NCBI RefSeq assembly: GCF_002091715.1 | Contig: NZ_BDAG01000016.1 | Span: forward strand, 62,001-126,000 | Reading direction: 5' to 3' | Source: Pseudomonas migulae NBRC 103157 | GTDB lineage: Bacteria > Pseudomonadota > Gammaproteobacteria > Pseudomonadales > Pseudomonadaceae | Length of the DNA stretch: 64,000 nt | Part shown: piece after piece, positions 58,745-64,000 of the stretch | Numbering within the stretch: the stretch's first letter is position 1 | Layout: every line of letters starts with the position of its first letter | Made by a program: the position numbers and the translations under genes | The notes under the pieces: generated by a model | Told to the model about the DNA's origin: nothing | Database searches by the model: none | What the model saw: the letters and a program-made list of their open reading frames with translations, nothing else

Positions 58745-59518
58745 ATGAGTTACGAAACGATTTTGCTGGAAATCCACGGCCGTGTCGGCCTGATCACCCT
58801 GAACCGTCCGCAGGCGCTGAACGCGCTGAACGCGCAGATCGTCAGCGAACTGAACCACGCCCTTGATGGTCTGGAAGCCGATTCGAACATCGGTTGCATC
58901 GTGCTGACCGGCTCGAAAAAAGCCTTCGCCGCCGGTGCCGACATCAAGGAAATGGCCGAGCTGACGTACCCGCAGATCTACCTCGATGATCTGTTCAGCG
59001 ACAGTGATCGCGTGGCTAACCGCCGTAAGCCGATCATTGCCGCCGTTAACGGTTTTGCCTTGGGCGGCGGCTGCGAACTGGCGTTGATGTGCGATTTCAT
59101 CCTGGCGGGTGACAACGCGAAGTTCGGTCAACCGGAAATCAACCTCGGCGTGCTGCCGGGCATGGGCGGCACCCAGCGCCTGACGCGCGCAGTCGGTAAA
59201 GCCAAGGCGATGGAAATGTGCCTGAGCGGGCGTTTGATCGATGCGGTGGAAGCGGAGCGTTGCGGGATTGTCGCGCGGATCGTGCCGGCGGATGAGTTGC
59301 TGGAGGAAGCACTGAAAGTCGCGGCGCTGATCGCCAAGAAGTCGTTGCCGATTGCGATGATGGTCAAGGAAAGCGTCAACCGCGCGTTTGAGGTGAGCTT
59401 GTCGGAAGGCGTGCGCTTTGAGCGTCGGGTGTTCCATGCGGCGTTCGCGACGCAGGATCAGAAGGAAGGAATGGCGGCGTTTATTGCCAAGCGTGAGGCG
59501 GAGTTCGTCGGGAAGTAA
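58745..59518 (+). CDS. Enoyl-CoA hydratase
   Basis: A 257-residue crotonase with both catalytic glutamate regions: [19 protein letters not shown] and [17 protein letters not shown], plus the oxyanion segment [10 protein letters not shown]. Full-length short-chain hydratase of the methacrylyl/tiglyl-CoA kind by context. ATG 58745 follows CAGGAGTTGTTT. Convergent with the acyl-CoA dehydrogenase at 59643. Confidence 0.92.
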   Translation: MSYETILLEIHGRVGLITLNRPQALNALNAQIVSELNHALDGLEADSNIGCIVLTGSKKAFAAGADIKEMAELTYPQIYLDDLFSDSDRVANRRKPIIAAVNGFALGGGCELALMCDFILAGDNAKFGQPEINLGVLPGMGGTQRLTRAVGKAKAMEMCLSGRLIDAVEAERCGIVARIVPADELLEEALKVAALIAKKSLPIAMMVKESVNRAFEVSLSEGVRFERRVFHAAFATQDQKEGMAAFIAKREAEFVGK

Positions 59519-59537
59519 TGTAGCGTCTTCACGGACG

Positions 59538-59624
59538 CTTTCGCGAGCAAGCCCGCTCCCACATTTGACCGCATTTCTCCTGAGGGAACGCGATTGAATG
59601 TGGGAGCGGGCTTGCTCGCGATGC
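59538..59624. repeat. REP pair, family A
   Basis: Inverted pair between the convergent hydratase and acyl-CoA dehydrogenase genes. Confidence 0.9.
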
Positions 59625-59642
59625 TTTTAAGCTTTTAAAGCT

Positions 59643-60794
59643 TCACACCAGGTAATGCTTCAGCTCCCGGGCAATCACCATCCGCTGTATCTCGCTCGAC
59701 CCTTCGTAAATCTGCGTAATCCGCGCATCCCGGTAATAACGCTCCACCGGGTAATCCTCCAGATAACCATACCCGCCATGGATCTGCATCGCCGACGAGC
59801 AGACCTTCTCCGCCATTTCCGACGCAAACAGCTTGGCCTGCGAAGCCTCTGACAAACACGGCTTGCCCGCACTGCGCAACCGCGCGGCATGCAGGATCAG
59901 CAACCGCGCCGCGTTCAGGCGTGTGTGCATGTCGGCCAGCATGTTGGCGATGCTTTGATGCTCGATGATCGGCTTGTCGAACTGCACGCGATCACGGGAG
60001 TAGGCCAGCGCCGCCTCGAACGCGGCACGCGCAATGCCCAACGCCTGCGCGGCGATGCCGATGCGTCCGCCTTCGAGGTTGGACAGCGCAATGGCCAGGC
60101 CTTTACCGCGTTCGCCGAGCAGATTGGCTTCGGCAATGGTGCAGTTGCTCAGGGTCACCGCACAGGTATCGGAAGCACGGATGCCCATCTTGTGTTCGGT
60201 GCGATCGACGATGAAACCGGGGGTATCGGTGGGCACCAGAAATGCTGAAATACCGCGCTTGCCAAGGTCTGGATCGGTCACGGCAAACACGATGGCCAGT
60301 TTCGCCCGCTTGCCGTTGCTGACAAATTGTTTGGCGCCGTTGATCACCCACTGGCCGTCGCGCAGTTCGGCACGGGTGCGCAGGTTGTGCGCTTCGGAGC
60401 CGGCTTGTGGTTCGGTCAGGCAGAAGCAGCCGATGGCCTTGCCGCTGGCCAGATCCGGCAGCCAGGTCTGTTTCTGTTCGTCGGTGCCGTAGTTCATGAC
60501 CGGTCCGCAGCCCACGGAATTGTGGATGCTCATCAGTGCGCCCGTGGCACCGTCGCCAGCGGAAATTTCTTCCACCGCCAGCGCGTAGGCGACGTAATCA
60601 ACATAGGTACCGCCCCATTCTTCGGGCACCACCATGCCCAGGAGCCCCAGTTCGCCCATCTTCGCCACCAGACCATCGTCGATCCAGCCGGCCTTTTCCC
60701 AGGCTTGCGCGTGGGGCGCGATTTCGCCGCGGGCAAAATCCCGGGCCATGTCGCGGATCATGACTTGTTCTTCGCTCAATTCGATATCGTGCAT
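59643..60794 (-). CDS. Acyl-CoA dehydrogenase (isobutyryl-CoA type)
   Basis: A 383-residue ACAD with [37 protein letters not shown] and [16 protein letters not shown] (catalytic Glu). It follows the 3-hydroxyisobutyryl-CoA hydrolase gene with three bases between, so the pair belongs to valine breakdown, with isobutyryl-CoA as the probable substrate. Confidence 0.9.
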   Translation of the reverse strand: MHDIELSEEQVMIRDMARDFARGEIAPHAQAWEKAGWIDDGLVAKMGELGLLGMVVPEEWGGTYVDYVAYALAVEEISAGDGATGALMSIHNSVGCGPVMNYGTDEQKQTWLPDLASGKAIGCFCLTEPQAGSEAHNLRTRAELRDGQWVINGAKQFVSNGKRAKLAIVFAVTDPDLGKRGISAFLVPTDTPGFIVDRTEHKMGIRASDTCAVTLSNCTIAEANLLGERGKGLAIALSNLEGGRIGIAAQALGIARAAFEAALAYSRDRVQFDKPIIEHQSIANMLADMHTRLNAARLLILHAARLRSAGKPCLSEASQAKLFASEMAEKVCSSAMQIHGGYGYLEDYPVERYYRDARITQIYEGSSEIQRMVIARELKHYLV

Positions 60795-60797
60795 GGC

Positions 60798-61904
60798 TCA
60801 GCTCCCGCTCCGGTCAAACCCTGTGAAGAAACTCGCGACATGCCCGGCATCCAGCGCCTGCAAGGTCGGCGGGTTCCAGCGCGGGCTCTTGTCTTTGTCG
60901 ATCAGCAAGGCGCGCACGCCTTCGATCAGGTCGCCGCGCTCGAACCACTGACGGTCCAGGTGCAGCTCAAGGGCGAAGCAGTCTTCCAGGCTCAAGTGCC
61001 GACCGCGGCGCAGCATTTCCAGGGTTACAGCCATGGCCAGCGGTGAACGGCTTTCCAGCAGATCTGCTGTGGTCGTGGCCCATTCATGGCTGTCGGCAAC
61101 CGTGACTTCGCGCAGTTGCTCAACAATACTCGGCACGTCGGGCAGGGCGAAGAAGTGATCGATGGCCGGACGCAACTTGCTCAGTGGCGCATCGGGCAAT
61201 TGCTGCACCGCGAGTTGCGCCAGCAGGCTTTGCAGGTCTTTTAGCGGCGTGTCGTGCCACGCCAGTTGATCGAGTTGCTCGTCCAGCTCCACCAGTTTGT
61301 CGCTGTCCAGATACCAGTTGGCCAGCCCGCAATAGAGCGCATCCGCCGCCCGAATCTGCACACCGCTGACCCCGAGGTAAATACCCAGCTCGCCAGGAAT
61401 CCGCGGCAGGAAGTAACTGCCGCCTACATCCGGGAAATAACCGATGCCGACTTCAGGCATCGCCAGACGGCTTTTCTCGGTGACCACCCGCAAATCGGCG
61501 CCTTGCACCAGACCCATGCCGCCGCCGAGGACAAATCCGTCCATCAGGGCGAGTACGGGTTTGCAGTAATGGTGGATAGCGAGGTCGAGGGCGTATTCCT
61601 CGACAAAGAAGTCTTCGTGCAGCGTGTCGCCGTTCTTGAAGCTGTCATACAGCGAGCGAATGTCACCGCCGGCACAGAAAGCTTTTTCGCCAGCGCCGCG
61701 CAAAACCACGGCGTGAACCTGCGGTTCGTCCGCCCAGGCGTCGAGTTGGCGGTGCAGTTGGCGGACCATGTCCAGAGTGATCGCGTTGAGACCGGCGGGG
61801 CGATTGAGGGTCAGGTGACCGATGTGGTTGCGAACCTCGGCCAGCACGTCATTTTGCATGGCATCCGTGGACGAAGTCCCCTTCAATGAAACCTGAGCAG
61901 TCAT
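60798..61904 (-). CDS. 3-hydroxyisobutyryl-CoA hydrolase (crotonase fold)
   Basis: A 368-residue member of the long enoyl-CoA hydratase/isomerase group that matches HIBYL-CoA hydrolases in length and motifs: GAGEKAFCAGGDIRSLYD, DGFVLGGGMGLVQGADLRVV, MPEVGIGYFPDVGGSYFLPR. It releases 3-hydroxyisobutyrate in valine degradation. ATG 61904 was preferred to the adjacent GTG because GGGAG then lies at a normal distance. First gene of the minus-strand pair. Confidence 0.9.
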   Translation of the reverse strand: MTAQVSLKGTSSTDAMQNDVLAEVRNHIGHLTLNRPAGLNAITLDMVRQLHRQLDAWADEPQVHAVVLRGAGEKAFCAGGDIRSLYDSFKNGDTLHEDFFVEEYALDLAIHHYCKPVLALMDGFVLGGGMGLVQGADLRVVTEKSRLAMPEVGIGYFPDVGGSYFLPRIPGELGIYLGVSGVQIRAADALYCGLANWYLDSDKLVELDEQLDQLAWHDTPLKDLQSLLAQLAVQQLPDAPLSKLRPAIDHFFALPDVPSIVEQLREVTVADSHEWATTTADLLESRSPLAMAVTLEMLRRGRHLSLEDCFALELHLDRQWFERGDLIEGVRALLIDKDKSPRWNPPTLQALDAGHVASFFTGFDRSGS

Positions 61905-62048
61905 CACTAACTCCCTGCTTTTATTGTTCTTTATAAAGAAGCTCGCGTGCGAGCGATGCAGGATCGTAACAGTGCAAATTTGTGATGTACAACCGGGATA
62001 CGTGCAGGTTCTTTCTGCAAATTTGCAAGGGCTGACACGAATACCGAC

Positions 62049-62139
62049 TGTGGGAGTGGGCTTGCTCGCGAAGGGGGCGTGTCAGTCAACATTAATGCTG
62101 GATGAGCCGGCCTCTTCGCGAGCAAGCCCGCTCCCACAG
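62049..62139. repeat. REP pair, family A
   Basis: Inverted pair between the HIBYL-CoA hydrolase and the HPP-family gene. Confidence 0.9.
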
Positions 62140-62153
62140 GGTTCGGTGTTATG

Positions 62154-62861
62154 TCAGGTTCTACTGCTCAGCACTTCACCAATGCTGCGGCGCTTGGCGT
62201 GCAATTCACTCGCATGGATCAGTTGCTCAAGGTCTTCCGGCGTGACGTCGAAGAAGGCTTCCATGTCCGCCAGGGCCAGCTTCAGGTCCTCGGCGTTGAT
62301 GGCCCGCCGATCGATCGGCGGATGATCGGCAGGCACCACGGCCATCGGTTCGCTGGCGCGCTTGGGGTAACGGATGCGCGTCAGGTTGTTATAAACCAGG
62401 GCGCTGAACAGCATCGTCGAGGCGCCGAGCATTACCGGGGCGAGGGCTTTCCAGTCCAGGGCGATGGTCGCCGGATCGGCCAGCACCAGCGTCAGGGCCA
62501 ATGCGCCGGCCGGCGGATGCAGGCAGCGCAGCCAGCACATCAGGATCAGCGCCATGCCCGCGGCGAGGCACGCGCTGCCAAGGGTTCGTCCGAGCACATG
62601 AGCGACCAGCAGCGCGATCACCCCGGCGCTCAAGTAGCCGCCGAGTATCGACCAGGGTTGTGCCAGCGCCCCGGAGGACACCGCGAACAACAGCACCGCC
62701 GAAGCACCCAACGGTCCGATCAGGTGCTGCGCGACTTCGATGCCGAATACCTGGGAGCAGAGCCAGACGCTGAACATCGTGCCCAAGGCCATGCCGATGG
62801 CGGCGCGGCTCCATTCGGAAGGGCGGGTGTTGACGGCGGCAGGTAACCAGCGAGCAAGCAT
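62154..62861 (-). CDS. HPP-family membrane protein
   Basis: A 235-residue inner-membrane protein with four hydrophobic segments and the name motif CLHPPAGALALTL. The cytoplasmic C-terminus (about 170-235) is charged and helical (DLEQLIHASELHAKRRS). HPP proteins are thought to carry small anions such as nitrite in plants; the bacterial role is uncertain. ATG 62861 was chosen; the in-frame extension to 62894 overlaps a terminator. Confidence 0.85.
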   Translation of the reverse strand: MLARWLPAAVNTRPSEWSRAAIGMALGTMFSVWLCSQVFGIEVAQHLIGPLGASAVLLFAVSSGALAQPWSILGGYLSAGVIALLVAHVLGRTLGSACLAAGMALILMCWLRCLHPPAGALALTLVLADPATIALDWKALAPVMLGASTMLFSALVYNNLTRIRYPKRASEPMAVVPADHPPIDRRAINAEDLKLALADMEAFFDVTPEDLEQLIHASELHAKRRSIGEVLSSRT

Positions 62862-62892
62862 TTGGCAGACGACCCATTGAAAAAATCGAGGC

Positions 62893-62926
62893 AAAAAAAA
62901 GGCTTACCTGGGATACCCAGAAAGCC
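62893..62926 (-). terminator. Rho-independent terminator after the MFS gene
   Basis: Read on the minus strand: AAAGCC, inner stem CTGGG-TAT-CCCAG, GGCTT, then a T8 run (62900-62893). It ends transcription from the MFS gene before the HPP gene. Confidence 0.8.
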
Positions 62927-63020
62927 CTTGAAGGTGTTCCAACAATTGGGGGAGGAACGGGGCACAGTGTGCCGTTCATTCCGGATGCTGACAAATTCAT
63001 ATTAATGCAGTTTGAGTGCA

Positions 63021-64000
63021 TTATTTTTGTTGTAGTCCGACCCGGCGACCACTCATGAAACACAGGAACCCGCCCATGGCGGTCAGTGCACTCAGGGCAT
63101 AAAACATCGTCGGTGCCGGCGTGTGCATCAGCAGGAAACCGCAAATCACCGGGCTCAGTGCGCCGCCGAGGGCCGCGAGGTTCTGCGCGCCATAGTAGCT
63201 GCCGCGCAAATCCTCTGGAGCCAGGGTGTCGACGAAGAGGAATTCGGCGGGGTAAATGATCATTTCGCCGAGGGTGAAAATGAACATCGCCACGCACCAT
63301 GACACCAGGCTATCGGCCAGGCTGAAGCCGATCAGGCCGAGAATGAACAGGCTGGTACCGCCGGCAATCCAATAGCGCAGTTGTTCGCGCTTGAGGAAAC
63401 GCCCGATCTGGTATTGCAGCAGGATCACGCTGATGGCGTTGCAGGCGAGCAGGGCGGCCATGGTTTCCAGGGCGCGCTTGGAGTCTTGGGTCACCAGCAG
63501 GTATTGCGACAGGTACAGGGTGAAACGCCCGTGGACCACGGTGCTGAGCAGACAGCCGCAGGTAAACATGATCAGCGTACGGTCGTTTTTCAGGGTGATC
63601 AGGGTTTTCAGGAAACTCTGTGGCTGACCGATCGCGGGTGTCTGCGCCGAGTCCCTAGGGATTCCACTCATTAAAAAGATGCTGAAAAACGCGATGGCGC
63701 CGGCAATCAGGAACGGCGCGATCGGGTACACCCCGGCAATCACCACACCGAGCATCGGACCGGTGGCGTAGCCGATGTTGGTCAGGGTGTAGCGCAATGA
63801 AAAGGCCTTGGCGCGCTGGCCCACGGGCAGGTTTTCGCTGAGGATCGCCTTGGACCCGATCAGGAACAGCGCCGACGCCGTTTCGGTGATCACCAGGGTG
63901 AGGGTGGTCAAATACAGATTTTCGGCGAAGGTCAGCAGCACGAAACCGATGGCACTGGAAAGCATGGCGAGGATCAGCAGCCGGCGCTTTTCGAGCCGGT
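63021..64000 (-). CDS. MFS transporter, 5'-truncated
   Basis: The frame is open through the window edge, so the N-terminal helices are missing. The visible 326 residues cover about ten transmembrane segments, with the cytoplasmic loop ENLPVGQRAKAFSLRYTLTNIGYATGPMLG typical of drug/metabolite major facilitators, and a terminal CFMSGRRVGLQQK tail. Substrate unknown. Confidence 0.88.
   Translation of the reverse strand, partial: RLEKRRLLILAMLSSAIGFVLLTFAENLYLTTLTLVITETASALFLIGSKAILSENLPVGQRAKAFSLRYTLTNIGYATGPMLGVVIAGVYPIAPFLIAGAIAFFSIFLMSGIPRDSAQTPAIGQPQSFLKTLITLKNDRTLIMFTCGCLLSTVVHGRFTLYLSQYLLVTQDSKRALETMAALLACNAISVILLQYQIGRFLKREQLRYWIAGGTSLFILGLIGFSLADSLVSWCVAMFIFTLGEMIIYPAEFLFVDTLAPEDLRGSYYGAQNLAALGGALSPVICGFLLMHTPAPTMFYALSALTAMGGFLCFMSGRRVGLQQK

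Overview
The window comes from a Pseudomonas chromosome, most likely the P. fluorescens group. The basis is the high GC with Pseudomonas-like codon use, three typical fluorescent-pseudomonad REP families in almost every larger intergenic gap, and characteristic gene sets (mucR, glgE-treS-glgB, sfnB/sfnG, ccoG, nudC, efeUOB). No tRNA, rRNA, CRISPR array, transposase or phage gene was seen.

Layout. 0-3.7 kb: end of an RND-type outer-membrane channel, the MHYT-GGDEF-EAL protein MucR, and an SDR oxidoreductase. 3.8-6.6 kb: a TccC-like RHS protein with an AT-rich metalloprotease-like tip. 6.6-11 kb: MocR-type regulator, CcoG, a DUF3203-like small protein, an MgtC-family protein and a proline-rich small protein. 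11.2-18.9 kb: glgE, treS-maltokinase fusion and glgB, which turn trehalose into branched alpha-glucan. 19-23 kb: a second RHS gene with a different AT-rich tip (J-domain-like) and a short autotransporter-type barrel protein, lying inside the glucan/trehalose region. 23.4-30.4 kb, minus strand: glgX, translationally coupled to an acyl-CoA-dehydrogenase-like gene, a PIG-L deacetylase, a NodS-like methyltransferase and a family-2 glycosyltransferase; then a second PIG-L paralogue and an EEP hydrolase. 30.6-39.2 kb, minus strand: glgA-treZ-malQ-treY-DUF2934, which makes trehalose from alpha-glucan. 39.7-42.2 kb: a crotonase, nudC and a TSUP exporter. 42.3-45.0 kb: divergent sfnB/sfnG for sulfone use, each with a sigma-54-type promoter. 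45.1-47.8 kb: TetR/DUF1348 pair and pssA. 47.9-52.2 kb: efeU-efeO-efeB-efeM-like iron uptake with a candidate Fur box. 52.5-61.9 kb: AraC regulator and acyl-CoA catabolic genes resembling the isoleucine and valine routes. 62-64 kb: an HPP-family membrane protein and a truncated MFS transporter.

How the genes work together. The core is a two-way trehalose/alpha-glucan system: TreS-Mak, GlgE and GlgB build glucan from trehalose through maltose-1-phosphate, while GlgX, MalQ, TreY and TreZ trim glucan and return trehalose. A candidate AlgU (sigma-22) promoter upstream of glgE links this to envelope or osmotic stress.

Most interesting observations: (i) both RHS genes carry a CTGT-N8-ACAG, LexA/SOS-like inverted repeat about 62 nt before the start codon, although the genes are 15 kb apart and on opposite strands; (ii) the RHS tips are unrelated, one with an HELSH zinc-protease motif, the other with a J-domain-like segment whose HPD motif is HPG; (iii) a PIG-L/NodS-like/GT2/ACAD-like cassette is coupled to glgX, and the second PIG-L paralogue has lost the catalytic-base aspartate.
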